A DNA stretch of 64,000 bases from contig CAWINM010000001.1 in the NCBI GenBank assembly GCA_963837455.1, positions 124,001 to 188,000 of the forward strand, written 5' to 3'. Below the pieces are notes generated by a model, which was not told the DNA's origin, made no database searches, and was given only the letters and a program-made list of their open reading frames with translations. The position numbers and the translations under genes are program-made. Origin of the DNA: DASYQD01 sp963837455 (GTDB lineage Bacteria > Acidobacteriota > Thermoanaerobaculia > Multivoradales > JAIOJS01). Shown here piece after piece: positions 37,101 through 45,372 of this stretch (within the stretch, counting starts at the first letter, position 1; every line of letters begins with the position of its first letter).

Positions 37101-40067
37101 TCAGTGGCTGCCGCCGAGCTCTTCGAGCTTCGCCACCACGTCGCGGTAGTTGCTGTTGATGCCGTAGAGCTCGACGAAGGTCTTGCGGGCCGCCGTCTCG
37201 TCGCCCATCGTCAGGTAGACCTCGCCCATGTCGTAGAGCAGGGAGAGGGTCACCTCCTCTTTGATACCGGGCGCGGTGAGGCCACGCTGGTACCACTTGA
37301 CCGCCAGCTCCGGCAGCCCTTTCTCGAGGAAGGAGACGCCCAGCATGGAGCAGCAGTCGACGAGGTGGGTGGGATCCTTGGCGGCGAGCTGGAACTCGCC
37401 GATCGCCTCGTCGAGGAGCCCCATCTCGCGATAGGCGATGCCGAGGTTGTAGTGGGTGTCGTAGTCCTCGGGCGAGAGGTTCTCGGCCACCCCCTTCTTG
37501 AACCCCTCGACGATCTCCTCGAGCGTCGGCTCCTCGCTCTGCGCGAGGATCTCGCCCGGGATCTTCCCTTCCTCGACTCCCAGCTCCTCCTCGAGCTCGG
37601 CGGCGAGGTCGAAGAACTCCTCCTCGTCGTCGAAGAGACGGTCCGGGCTCGCCGCCTTCTCCGCCTTGGGCTCCTCGCGCAGCCAGTCCATCCCGGTGTC
37701 GTCGAGGTCGAGCACCGACGAGGGGTGGCGCTCCTCGGGCAGCACGATGTCGGGCAGCTCTTCCTCGAAGGCCTCGCCCAGGAGTGAGGAGACCGGTGGT
37801 GCCTCACCGAGGGTGGGTTCCTCCGGCGGCGGCGGCGTCGGGAACGGCACCACCGCGGCGGGGCCCGCGGGAGGCGCGGCGGCGCTTGGTGGGACCGCCG
37901 GCGGCTCCAGCGCGTCCGCAGGAGGGGCGGCGACGGGAGGCAAAGGCGCGGCGACCGGCGGCGGCGCGGGCTCGCCGGGCGCGGCGGCGACCGGCGGCGA
38001 TGCCGGTGCCCGCTTCGGCGGTCTCGCCGGCCGATGCAGCTCGGAGGTGAGCTCGGCGAGGGCGTCGTCGATCTTCGAGGGACGCTTGTCCGCCGCCGGC
38101 ACGACCGGCCTCGGGGCGGGAGCGGGCTCCGGCTCCTCGAGCGCCCGAATCAGCTGCGAGACGCGGTCGTCCGGCGGCGGCTGCATCGGCGCCACGGTCT
38201 CGCCGGAGAGCTGCATGCCGGCGCGGGAGAGCTTCGCCAGCACGCGCTCCCAGACCTCCGGTGCCCGCCGTTCCTCGACGGCACGCCGCAGACGGCGGAC
38301 GGCGGACTCCACCCGAGCGGCATCCCCGGCCCTGACGTTGAGGTCGACGAGCAGTTGCAGGGCGTCGAGGTTGTGGGGCTCACGGGCGAGCACCTGGTCG
38401 AGCCGCTCGAGCGCCTTCTCCTCGAGGCTGTACTTGGCGAACACCTCGGCCTCGGCGAGGAGGTCCTGCAGCCGCGGCTCCTCCGGCGCCTGGGTCGGCA
38501 TGAGGCGGGATGCAGTGGGCCCCACCTCCTCCCAGCCAGGGGCCTCGACTTCGTCGGGTTCGAGCTCGAGCTCGAACCTCGGCACCTCGCCGAGCGGTGC
38601 CAACCCCTCGTCGCTGGGGGCGGCCGGCTCGGGGGTGGCCTCGTAGCCTTCGAGCTCGCCGACGGGCTCGAGCGCGAGCTGCGAGAGATCGACCTCGAGC
38701 TCGACGTCGCCGCCGAGCGCTGGCTCCTCGAGATCGGAGGCGAGCTCGCCGGGCGCGGCGCCGGCCATCTCCCAGGGCAGCTGGGTCTCCTCCTCGAGGC
38801 CGGCCTCCGGCTCGTCGGCGCCCGCCAACCCCGAGGCTGCCGCCAGATTCTCGGCGTCGGCGAGCAGGTCGCCGCCTCCGAGCTCACCGACCTCCATCTC
38901 GGGCAGCTCGAGGTCGGGCATCTCGAAGCTGAAGCCGGAGATGCTCCCCGGGCTGCTGAAGCCAGGAGGCGGTGTGGCGGCGGCGGGTTGGGCGGGCGCC
39001 GCCTCCCAGGGGTCGACGACCAGCGGCGGCTGGGCAGGCGGCGGTGGTTGCGGCTGCGGACGCTGGAAGGCGGTGCCCGGCTGGTCCATGTCGGCCGGTG
39101 GGCTCACCAGGCTGCCCGAGGGCTCGTCGATGTCGAGGACGAAGAACTCGTCCGAGGCCTCGGTGGGAGCGGCGGGCGGCGGCGCGCTCGCCCGTGGCGG
39201 CGGCGGCGCCGGCGGCACGAGCACCTCTGGGGGCGCCGGCTGTGGTGCTGGCGCGGCGGCGCGCGGCGGCGGCGCGGCCGCCCGTGGGGCCGGCGGTGGC
39301 GGCAGCGTCTCGCGCCCGTCGCCTCCGGGCGCCCCCTCCCGCAGGCCGGCGAGCCGCGCCACCTTCTCCGCCTGGGGGTTGGCGGCCACCGCCGAGGCGA
39401 GCAGCCGGGCGGCGGCCCCGGTGTGCCCGGCGTCCTTGATGCCCAGCACCGCGTCGGTAATGAAGGCGAGGTCCTCGGGATAGACCTCGATCGCCCGCTG
39501 GTAGACGCGCACCGCCTCCTCCACCCGGCCGTGCTGCAGCATCAGCTCGGCGATGGTGCGGTAGGAGCGCAGGGCCTTCTCCCACAGCTGCCCCTGCTGG
39601 TAGAGCTCGGCGAGCTTGAGGTGGTGGGAGGGGTTGTCGGGCTCGAGCTCGACCATCTTCTGGTAGATGTTGATGGCCGCCGCGGCGTCCTGGTGCTTGA
39701 GGTAGTAGTCGCCCAGGACCTGGTACTGCGTCCGCGCCTCGTTGGTGAGCCCCTGCTTGTGGTAGAGCGCGGCGAGGCTCTCGTACACCGCCAGCCGCGT
39801 GGGATCGAGCTTGATGATCTTCTTGTAGATGGCGATCGCCTTGACCAGGAAGCCGTCTTCCGTGTACTGGCCGGCGATCTGCGTGAACAGCCGCACCGCG
39901 TCGTCGATGCGCGCGATGCGGGCGTAGAGATCCCCCAGACGGTTCAGCGTCGAAACGTCGTTGGGGTTCTCCTTGAGTACCTTCAGGTACTCTTTGACGG
40001 CAGCGTCGATGCGCCCCTTGGCGACATACTTCTCGGCGACCTTGACGACTTGCTCGCGCTTGGTCAC
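37101..40067 (-). CDS. Large tetratricopeptide-repeat protein with a proline/alanine-rich acidic middle
   Basis: This 988-residue protein has an N-terminal block of about seven TPR-like units (1-230), for example AAVKEYLKVLKENPNDVSTLNRLGDLYAR and VKAIAIYKKIIKLDPTRLAVYESLAALY. A long low-complexity middle (about 230-840) is rich in Pro, Ala and Glu and includes another TPR block near 530-590. Further TPR units follow (about 840-985; DYDTHYNLGIAYREMGLLDEAIGEFQLA). No signal peptide or membrane segment is seen. The composition suggests a cytoplasmic scaffold. It follows rplS by 48 bp on the same strand, so it may be expressed with the ribosome-biogenesis genes; role unknown. Confidence 0.82.
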   Translation of the reverse strand: MTKREQVVKVAEKYVAKGRIDAAVKEYLKVLKENPNDVSTLNRLGDLYARIARIDDAVRLFTQIAGQYTEDGFLVKAIAIYKKIIKLDPTRLAVYESLAALYHKQGLTNEARTQYQVLGDYYLKHQDAAAAINIYQKMVELEPDNPSHHLKLAELYQQGQLWEKALRSYRTIAELMLQHGRVEEAVRVYQRAIEVYPEDLAFITDAVLGIKDAGHTGAAARLLASAVAANPQAEKVARLAGLREGAPGGDGRETLPPPPAPRAAAPPPRAAAPAPQPAPPEVLVPPAPPPPRASAPPPAAPTEASDEFFVLDIDEPSGSLVSPPADMDQPGTAFQRPQPQPPPPAQPPLVVDPWEAAPAQPAAATPPPGFSSPGSISGFSFEMPDLELPEMEVGELGGGDLLADAENLAAASGLAGADEPEAGLEEETQLPWEMAGAAPGELASDLEEPALGGDVELEVDLSQLALEPVGELEGYEATPEPAAPSDEGLAPLGEVPRFELELEPDEVEAPGWEEVGPTASRLMPTQAPEEPRLQDLLAEAEVFAKYSLEEKALERLDQVLAREPHNLDALQLLVDLNVRAGDAARVESAVRRLRRAVEERRAPEVWERVLAKLSRAGMQLSGETVAPMQPPPDDRVSQLIRALEEPEPAPAPRPVVPAADKRPSKIDDALAELTSELHRPARPPKRAPASPPVAAAPGEPAPPPVAAPLPPVAAPPADALEPPAVPPSAAAPPAGPAAVVPFPTPPPPEEPTLGEAPPVSSLLGEAFEEELPDIVLPEERHPSSVLDLDDTGMDWLREEPKAEKAASPDRLFDDEEEFFDLAAELEEELGVEEGKIPGEILAQSEEPTLEEIVEGFKKGVAENLSPEDYDTHYNLGIAYREMGLLDEAIGEFQLAAKDPTHLVDCCSMLGVSFLEKGLPELAVKWYQRGLTAPGIKEEVTLSLLYDMGEVYLTMGDETAARKTFVELYGINSNYRDVVAKLEELGGSH

Positions 40068-40115
40068 CGCGTCACCTCGGCCGCGGGCAGGGGCAGCTCG
40101 TGGACCGGAGCCCCC

Positions 40116-40484
40116 TTACGCCTCGGGGTCCGACGCCATCTCTTCCCGACGCTCACGGATGCGGGCCGCCTTGCCCTGCAGGTTGCGCAGGTAGTAGAGC
40201 TTGGCCCGGCGCACCCGCCCGCGGCGTACCACCTCGAGACGGTCGATCGACGGCGAGTGCAGGGGGAAGACACGCTCGACGCCGACGCCCCCCGAGACCT
40301 TGCGCACGGTGAAGGTCTCGCGGATGCCGCCGCCCTTGCGGGCGATGACCACACCCTGGAAGACCTGGATGCGTTCCTTGTTGCCCTCCACCACCTTGAC
40401 GTGCACGCGCAAGGTGTCCCCGGCGCGGAATTCCGGCACCCCGTCCTTGAGGAACGGGGCTTCGATCACTCTCAACGCTTCCAT
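40116..40484 (-). CDS. rplS: 50S ribosomal protein L19
   Basis: The 122-residue product matches bL19: FRAGDTLRVHVKVVEGNKERIQVFQGVVIARKG across the centre, TFTVRKVSGGVGVERVFPLHSPSI and the RRGRVRRAKLYYLR end. L19 sits at the interface of the ribosomal subunits. It is the last ribosomal gene of the conserved rpsP-khpA-rimM-trmD-rplS order, 99 bp after trmD. Its terminal residues run slightly longer than the E. coli protein, as is common. Confidence 0.97.
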   Translation of the reverse strand: MEALRVIEAPFLKDGVPEFRAGDTLRVHVKVVEGNKERIQVFQGVVIARKGGGIRETFTVRKVSGGVGVERVFPLHSPSIDRLEVVRRGRVRRAKLYYLRNLQGKAARIRERREEMASDPEA

Positions 40485-40583
40485 GACGTCGCTCCTTGAT
40501 CCGCCTTCGCCGGGTATGTCAGCAGCGCCACGTCAGCGATGACGCCCGGTTGCCGCCGCCGCCCCTGGCTCGAGGACTGCATA

Positions 40584-41321
40584 TTATCCGTTCCCGTCCT
40601 GGCACTTGCAAGTTTCGAGCTCGGCCCGCTGCTCGCCGGTGAGCTCGGCGCCGGCGAGCAGATCCGGCCGCTTGGCGGCGGTGGCGCGCAGCGCCTGCCG
40701 CTGCCGCCAGCGCTCGATGGCGGCGTGGTCACCCGAGAGCAGCACGGCCGGCACCTCGCGCCCCTCGACCACCGCCGGTCGGGTGTAGTGCGGATGGTCG
40801 AGAAGGCCCCGGCGGAAGCTGTCGCGCTCCACCGAGCTCGCCTGCTGCACGACGCCCGGCACGCAGCGCGACACCGCCTCGATGAGCACCATCGCCGGCA
40901 GCTCGCCTCCCGACAGCACGTAGTCGCCGATCGACAGCTCCTCGTCCACCACCAGGTCGCGCACCCGTTCGTCGATCCCCTCGTAGCGGCCACAGAGGAG
41001 GAGCAGCTCGCCGCGCGCCGCGAGCTGCTGCACCCTGGCGTCGTCGAGGCGCGCCCCCTGGGGCGAGAGCAGCACACGGTGCGGCGTGCGTCCCGCCGAC
41101 AGCTCGCGCACGGCGCGCAGCCAGGGTGGCGCCGTCATCACCATGCCGCCGCCGCCGCCGTAGGGCTCGTCGTCGACCACGCGGTGCGGGTCGTCGGTGA
41201 AGTCGCGCAGGTTGCGCACCTCGACCTGCAGCCGCCCGCCCTGCCGCGCGCGGCCGATCAGGCTGGTCGCCAGGAACTCCCCGAAGAGCTCGGGGAAGAT
41301 GGTCACGACGCCGATCCACAC
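40584..41321 (-). CDS. trmD: tRNA (guanine-37-N1)-methyltransferase
   Basis: About 245 residues from GTG 41321, chosen because VWIGVVTIFPELF aligns with the usual first residues of TrmD; an in-frame ATG at 41351 would add ten residues. The trefoil-knot SAM site is visible as LLSPQGARL, LLLLCGRYEGIDERV and LSIGDYVLSGGELPAMVLIEAV. The enzyme methylates N1 of G37 next to the anticodon, preventing frameshifts. The start overlaps the rimM end by 19 bp. Confidence 0.95.
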   Translation of the reverse strand: MWIGVVTIFPELFGEFLATSLIGRARQGGRLQVEVRNLRDFTDDPHRVVDDEPYGGGGGMVMTAPPWLRAVRELSAGRTPHRVLLSPQGARLDDARVQQLAARGELLLLCGRYEGIDERVRDLVVDEELSIGDYVLSGGELPAMVLIEAVSRCVPGVVQQASSVERDSFRRGLLDHPHYTRPAVVEGREVPAVLLSGDHAAIERWRQRQALRATAAKRPDLLAGAELTGEQRAELETCKCQDGNG

Positions 41322-41896
41322 GCCTCGATCAACCCTTCCGGGAGGTCCCACGAGATATGCCGGCCGTCGACGTCGACGTCGGCGAGGTAGGCGTCGACGA
41401 AAGGCAGCAGCAGCTCGCGGCCGCCGCCCACCACCCGCAGCAGGTCGCCGCCACCGCCCTCGAGCACTTCGACCACCTCACCGAGCTCGCCGGCAGTGCG
41501 ATCGCTGCAGCGGCAGCCGACGAGGTCGAACTGGTAGTAGCTCCCCTCCGGCGCCGGCGGCACCGCCGCCGCCTCGACCTCCAGCAGGGCGCCGCGCAGC
41601 GCCTCGGCCGTGGTGCGGTCGTCGACCCCGGCGAGACGCAGCAGCAACCGGTGGCGGTGGCGCGAGGCGGGAACGCGACAGCCGGCCACCACCTGCGGCC
41701 GCGGCAGGCCGCCGGGCAGCGTCAGCAGCAGGGCGGCGCCGGGGGCGAAGCGGCCCGGCACGTCCGACAGCGCCTCCACCGCCAGCTCGCCGCGCAGGCC
41801 GTGGGGAGCGACCACGCGCCCCACCGCCACCCGCTCGGCCGCACCGCGGTGGTCGCTCGCCTCACCCTTCGCCCTGCTCACGGATCTTGAGCTCAT
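41303..41896 (-). CDS. rimM: 16S rRNA processing protein RimM
   Basis: This product of about 175-197 residues has the RimM N-domain (VAVGRVVAPHGLRGELAVEALSD) and the C-terminal PRC-barrel-like domain (GSYYQFDLVGC, LGEVVEVLEGGGGDLLRV, LLPFVDAYLADVDVDGRHI). RimM assists 30S head maturation and binds uS19. The listed ATG overlaps khpA by 35 bp and has no clear ribosome site; GTG 41830, just before the conserved VGRVV motif, is a likely alternative start. The gene overlaps trmD at its end, as in many genomes. Confidence 0.92.
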   Translation of the reverse strand: MSSRSVSRAKGEASDHRGAAERVAVGRVVAPHGLRGELAVEALSDVPGRFAPGAALLLTLPGGLPRPQVVAGCRVPASRHRHRLLLRLAGVDDRTTAEALRGALLEVEAAAVPPAPEGSYYQFDLVGCRCSDRTAGELGEVVEVLEGGGGDLLRVVGGGRELLLPFVDAYLADVDVDGRHISWDLPEGLIEACGSAS

Positions 41897-42113
41897 AGCT
41901 GATGCCGATGACGTCGCCGCGGCTGCGCAGCAGGGTGCGCAACGCTTGCGCCATGCGGCCGCCGCGCCCGATCACGCTCCCCATGTCGTCGCTGGCGACC
42001 TCCAGCTCGAGCGTGTGCAGCCGGCCGCGCGCCAGCTCGCGGACGCGCACCGCCTCGGGGTTGTCGACCATGCGCCGGATGACGCGGGCGAGGTCGCGGG
42101 CGGCGTCGGCCAC
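41862..42113 (-). CDS. khpA: KH-domain RNA-binding protein (KhpA/YlqC family)
   Basis: The 83-residue protein consists of one KH domain with the GSVIGRGGRMAQALRTLL motif (the GxxG loop at about 49-52) and the usual ELAR...LHTLELEVASDD lead-in. KhpA proteins bind RNA and, in Firmicutes, pair with KhpB to affect cell division and small-RNA function. Position between rpsP and rimM is the conserved one. It follows rpsP by 13 bp. Confidence 0.95.
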   Translation of the reverse strand: MADAARDLARVIRRMVDNPEAVRVRELARGRLHTLELEVASDDMGSVIGRGGRMAQALRTLLRSRGDVIGISYELKIREQGEG

Positions 42114-42126
42114 CGGCGAGCCCCGC

Positions 42127-42414
42127 TCAGGCCTCCGGTGCCGCCGCCTGAGCGGGAGCGGCCTCGGCCTGGACCGGCGGAGCCGGCCGCTGCTTGAGCA
42201 GCTTGTGAACGGTGGGCGACAGCAGGGCGCCCCGGGCCACCCAGTGGTCGAGGCGCTCGCGGTCGATCGACACCACCGCAGGCTGCTTGCGCGGGTCGTA
42301 GTAGCCGATCTCGTCGAGGGCGGCGCCGGTGGGGACCTTGCGGGCGTCGGAGACCACCACCCGGTAGAACGGGTGGTTGCGCGAGCCCATGCGACGGAGA
42401 CGAATCTTCACCAT
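42127..42414 (-). CDS. rpsP: 30S ribosomal protein S16
   Basis: The 95-residue product starts at ATG 42414 (MVKIRLRRMGSRNHPFYRVVVSDAR), with GAGGA 9 bp upstream. It shows the bS16 core, including the EIGYYDPRKQP and DRERLDHWVARGALLSPTVHKLL segments. The last 18 residues are an Ala/Pro-rich extension. bS16 supports assembly of the 30S body. It is the first gene after the repeat-rich gap that separates it from ffh; an independent promoter in that gap is likely but was not identified. Confidence 0.97.
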   Translation of the reverse strand: MVKIRLRRMGSRNHPFYRVVVSDARKVPTGAALDEIGYYDPRKQPAVVSIDRERLDHWVARGALLSPTVHKLLKQRPAPPVQAEAAPAQAAAPEA

Positions 42415-42578
42415 CTGGCGTTTCCTCGGTTCTGCGGACGAAAGAGTGACGGGCAGGGGGCGAACGGCACGCAGGCCCCGGCCGAAGCGGCGGGTGATGA
42501 TAGCAGAGACCGCCCCGGCAGGCCACCCGCCGCGGGCGAATTCTCGCAGGCGCCAGGCGCGTTCGTGGTCACCCGGCC

Positions 42579-42829
42579 GGCGGGTGCCTGACGGGCGTCC
42601 GGGGGCCGCCGCCGCGGGACCGGCGACGCTCACGTGGTGCACGGAACGCGGCCCGCGTGTCGCGTCGGCGCCTCGAATGCACGGCCTGCCCGCTCGTGAG
42701 CGCGACAAGCGGGCCGAAGCGGCGCCTCCGCCCTCCGGGCGCCGGAACGCTGGGCCCCGCGCCAGATCCACGAAGCGCCCTGTGGGAGGTCCCGCTGCAG
42801 CGGCCCCGTACGCCCGCCAGGCACCCGCC
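42579..42829 (+). repeat. MITE-like structured element, copy 1 (terminal inverted repeats about 42 bp)
   Basis: The left end (42579-42621) and the right end (42788-42829) are imperfect inverted repeats with only a few mismatches and one length difference; the outermost 12 bases GGCGGGTGCCTG are exact. Nested inside is a second inverted repeat: GGCCCGCGTGTCGCG at 42650-42664 against a 14/15 match at 42701-42715. A 36-bp internal block (about 42708-42743) is identical to one in copy 2. The whole unit can fold into a large hairpin or cruciform. No transposase gene or clear target duplication is seen. Confidence 0.75.
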
Positions 42830-43173
42830 TACATCCGTCGCCGATGAGGCCGTCGCCCAGGGCCCGAACCCCAAGAGTCAGATGCACGTCGTCGACATGG
42901 CGACTCAGCAGCCCGCGACCGTTCCTCACCCCTGCTTCGAACCTGCCTTCGACGAGCGCCAAGGCAGTGTCCTCCCACTCCCGCCGGAGCTCCCGCTCCT
43001 CGCGGCTGGCAGTGGGCGCAGACACCGCCGCAGCACGGCGCCTCGCTCGGTGGCCCTGGCTGACCGAGGGAGCTCGGGCCGAACCATGTTCATGGCTCCC
43101 CACGCACACGGCGGCAGGGTCGTGGGCGATGGCCTGAACCTCTCCATTTCCGGCCGACCCACCCCTCGCGGAG
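42830..43173. other. Spacer between the two inverted elements; no confident gene
   Basis: This 344-bp segment is less GC-extreme than its surroundings. On the minus strand it is open and contains a protein-like stretch (EERELRREWEDTALALVEGRF, then LLSRHVDDVHLTLGVRALGDGL), but there is no start codon with a ribosome site and codon third positions are not strongly biased. It may be a decayed cargo gene or chance. Confidence 0.35.
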
Positions 43174-43416
43174 GCGTCTGCCTTCGGGGCCGGGGGGCGC
43201 CGCGGCGGGACCTCCCGGAGGGCGCTTCGCGGCTCTCGCGTGACCGCGAACGGCGCGGCGCCCGGAGGGCGGAGGCGCCGCTTCGGCCCGCGTGTCGCGG
43301 TCGATGCCGCCACGTCGACCCGCCGGTGGACCGACGCGACACGCGGGCCGCCTCCCGTTCACCACCTGAGCGGCGCCGGTCCCGCGGCGGCGCCCCCCGG
43401 CCCCGAAGGCAGACGC
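43174..43416 (-). repeat. MITE-like structured element, copy 2 (inverted relative to copy 1)
   Basis: The 39-bp ends at 43174-43212 and 43378-43416 are near-perfect inverted repeats. The inner 15-bp inverted repeat GGCCCGCGTGTCGCG (43285-43299) and its complement (43335-43349) are exact. Read on the minus strand, the internal blocks follow the same order as in copy 1 read on the plus strand, so the two copies face each other across a 344-bp spacer. Confidence 0.75.
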
Positions 43417-43447
43417 CGGCCGCCCGTCCAGCGACGCCGATCTCCTC

Positions 43448-43541
43448 GCTCGAGCTCCTTGCTCGATCTCCCCGCTCGAGGCTCCTTGCTCGAGCTCCTT
43501 GCTCGAGCTCCTTGCTCCAGCTCCTCGCTCCAGCTCCAGCT
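43448..43541. repeat. 13-bp tandem repeat, about seven units
   Basis: Units of the form GCTCGAGCTCCTT follow head to tail from 43448. Units 1, 4 and 5 are identical, unit 3 has one extra base, and units 6-7 drift to GCTCCAGCTCC. The 13-bp period is not a multiple of three, so the array is unlikely to be coding. Bases 43542-43706, up to the ffh stop, hold nothing recognisable. Confidence 0.8.
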
Positions 43542-43706
43542 CCGGCATCCGCTCCGTCGTCGGCTTCGGCTCGCCCTCAGCAACGCCTTCGGGTTAGGCA
43601 GCCCTTGCGCCTCGTTCCGCTCTCGGTGGCCGCTGCCTGGCTCCAGTGCCCGTCCACTTCCGGCTGGAGCACCTCAAGGTGCACGCCGCCCTGGGCGCCG
43701 GCTCCC

Positions 43707-45032
43707 TCAGCCGCCGCGCTGGCGCAGCATGCGGCGCAGCATCTTGCCCTGGCCGCCCTTCAGCATCTTCTGCATCTGCTGGTACTGCTTGAGCAGCTGG
43801 TTGATCTCCCGCACGTGGGTGCCCGAGCCGCCGGCGATGCGGCGCTTGCGCGAGCCGTCGAGCACCTGCGGTCGGCGGCGCTCGAGCGGGGTCATCGAGT
43901 CGATGATCGCCTCCACCCGCTTGAGCTGGCCGTCGTCCACCTGCATCGCGTCGAGGCCGCGCAACGGACCGACCTTGGGCAGCATCTCGAGGATCTGCGA
44001 CATCGAGCCGAGCTTGCGCAGCTGCCGCATCTGGTCGCGCAGGTCCTCGAGGGTGAGCTCGGCGCGCACCATGCGGTCAGCGAGCCGGCGCGTCTCGTCC
44101 TGGTCGAGCTCGCGCTCGGCGCGCTCGATCAGCGACAGCACGTCGCCCATGCCGAGGATGCGCGAGGCCAGACGATCGGGGGAGAACAGCTCGAGGTCGC
44201 CCGCCTTCTCGCCGGTGCCGACGAAACGGATCGGCACCTTGGCAACGGTGCGGATGGAGAGCGCGGCGCCGCCGCGGCTGTCGCCATCGAGCTTGGTGAG
44301 GATGGCGCCGGTGAGCGGCAGCACGGCGGCGAAGGCGCCGGCGCTCTTGACGGCGTCCTGGCCGGTCATGGCATCGGCGACGAAGAGGGTCTCCGAGGGC
44401 TCGAGGCGCGCCGCCAGGCGCTGCACCTCGGCCATCAGCGCCTCGTCGACGTGCAGGCGCCCCGCGGTGTCGAAAACCAGCACGTCGTGACCCCGGTCGC
44501 GCGCCGTCTTGCGCGCGCGCTCGGCGAGCGCCTCGACGGTCTCGCCGGGCTCGGGGGTCAGCACCGGCACCTCCACTGCGCGCCCCACCTGCACCAGCTG
44601 CTCGACCGCCGCCGCGCGCTGCAGGTCGCCGGCCACCAGCAGCGGCTGCCTGCCGCGCTCGCGCAGGCGGCGCGCCAGCTTGCCGGCGGTGGTGGTCTTG
44701 CCCGAGCCCTGGAGGCCGGCGAGGAGGACCACCGCGGGATGCCCGTCGAGCCGCAGCTCCCTTCCCTCCTCGCCGAGCAGCGCCACCAGCTCGTCGCGCA
44801 CGATCTTCACCACCTGCTGGCTGCCGGTGAGGCTGGCGAGGACCTCCTCGCTGGCGGCGCGCTCGCGGACGCGGTCGACGAAGGCCTTGACCACTCGGAA
44901 GTGGACGTCCGCCTCGAGCAGCGCCATGCGGATCTGGCGCAGGGCCTCGTCGAGCACCGCGGGCGTGATCCGCCCCTCGCCACGGAGGTCGCGGAAGACC
45001 GACTGGAGCTTGCCCTGCAGACCTTCGAACAT
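43707..45032 (-). CDS. ffh: Signal recognition particle protein Ffh (SRP54)
   Basis: About 441 residues from ATG 45032, preceded by GAGGG. The N domain is followed by the G domain: P-loop GLQGSGKT (106-113), DTAGRLHVDEALMAE, TKLDGDSRGGAAL. A methionine-rich M domain then holds the SRP-RNA site (GSGTHVREINQLLKQYQQMQKMLKGGQGKM region). Ffh binds signal sequences emerging from the ribosome and delivers them to FtsY at the membrane. An upstream open extension is not homologous and was not used. It heads the minus-strand translation/ribosome block. Confidence 0.95.
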   Translation of the reverse strand: MFEGLQGKLQSVFRDLRGEGRITPAVLDEALRQIRMALLEADVHFRVVKAFVDRVRERAASEEVLASLTGSQQVVKIVRDELVALLGEEGRELRLDGHPAVVLLAGLQGSGKTTTAGKLARRLRERGRQPLLVAGDLQRAAAVEQLVQVGRAVEVPVLTPEPGETVEALAERARKTARDRGHDVLVFDTAGRLHVDEALMAEVQRLAARLEPSETLFVADAMTGQDAVKSAGAFAAVLPLTGAILTKLDGDSRGGAALSIRTVAKVPIRFVGTGEKAGDLELFSPDRLASRILGMGDVLSLIERAERELDQDETRRLADRMVRAELTLEDLRDQMRQLRKLGSMSQILEMLPKVGPLRGLDAMQVDDGQLKRVEAIIDSMTPLERRRPQVLDGSRKRRIAGGSGTHVREINQLLKQYQQMQKMLKGGQGKMLRRMLRQRGG

Positions 45033-45157
45033 CGTCGTCCCTCGCTCGCCGCCGGCGGCGGCGCGCCATGGTAGCAGCGCCAAGGGGCCGCCGGCGCTGC
45101 GTGGACGCACGCCGGCGAGCCCCATCAGGCGGGGGCGCAACCCCCTGGCCACCCCGC

Positions 45158-45185
45158 TTGACAGGCGCCAGGATTTCGCTAGGAT
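45158..45185 (+). promoter_or_regulatory. Sigma-70-type promoter
   Basis: A consensus -35 TTGACA (45158-45163), a 16-bp spacer and a -10 TAGGAT (45180-45185) point to transcription starting near 45191. It lies 125 bp upstream of ffh on the opposite strand and 320 bp before the lipoprotein start. Confidence 0.65.
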
Positions 45186-45190
45186 CTTTT

Positions 45191-45353
45191 GCCAGGTCGA
45201 GGTCCCGACTTCATCCGCCCCGCCCGGGAAGGGACAGCGCAGCGTGGTGCCAGAGGTGCAAGCGCGAGTCGGGAGCAAACCTGGATTCGAAACACCTAGG
45301 AAAAATCTCAAGTGACCGCATCTGCGTCCGGGAAGGTCAGCGCGACCTTCCCG
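45191..45353 (+). ncRNA. Candidate structured RNA between a promoter and a terminator-like hairpin
   Basis: The predicted transcript begins at the promoter above. A long-range stem pairs CCAGGT (45192-45197) with ACCTGG (45279-45284) and, after an internal loop, TCCCGACT (45203-45210) with AGTCGGGA (45267-45274). A perfect 10-bp hairpin (45329-45353) closes the segment. No open frame with a ribosome site fits. It does not show the SRP RNA tetraloop domain, the tmRNA tRNA-like ends, RNase P signatures or a riboswitch consensus I know. It could be an independent small RNA or the regulatory leader of the lipoprotein gene. Confidence 0.4.
45329..45353 (+). terminator. Terminator-like hairpin in the leader
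   Basis: A perfect 10-bp stem (CGGGAAGGTC / GACCTTCCCG) with an AGCGC loop is followed by CTTCATTTAGATCTTT, a weak T-rich tail. It may end the structured RNA or act as an attenuator for the gene at 45507. Confidence 0.5.
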
Positions 45354-45372
45354 CTTCATTTAGATCTTTCGA

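Noticed and set aside
38034..40499. 821-codon plus-strand frame opposite the TPR and rplS genes
   Set aside because: rplS and the TPR repeats are certain on the minus strand; the antisense frame lacks family motifs.
42579..43541. CRISPR array
   Set aside because: The repeats are inverted units or a contiguous 13-bp tandem array, without regularly spaced unique spacers, and no cas genes are present.
42657..45074. 805-codon plus-strand frame opposite ffh and through the repeat region
   Set aside because: ffh is unambiguous on the minus strand, and the frame runs through a 13-bp non-coding tandem array.
45240..45300. GGATTCGAA near 45284 looked like a tRNA T-loop
   Set aside because: No matching T-arm pairing, acceptor stem or anticodon arm could be drawn around it.
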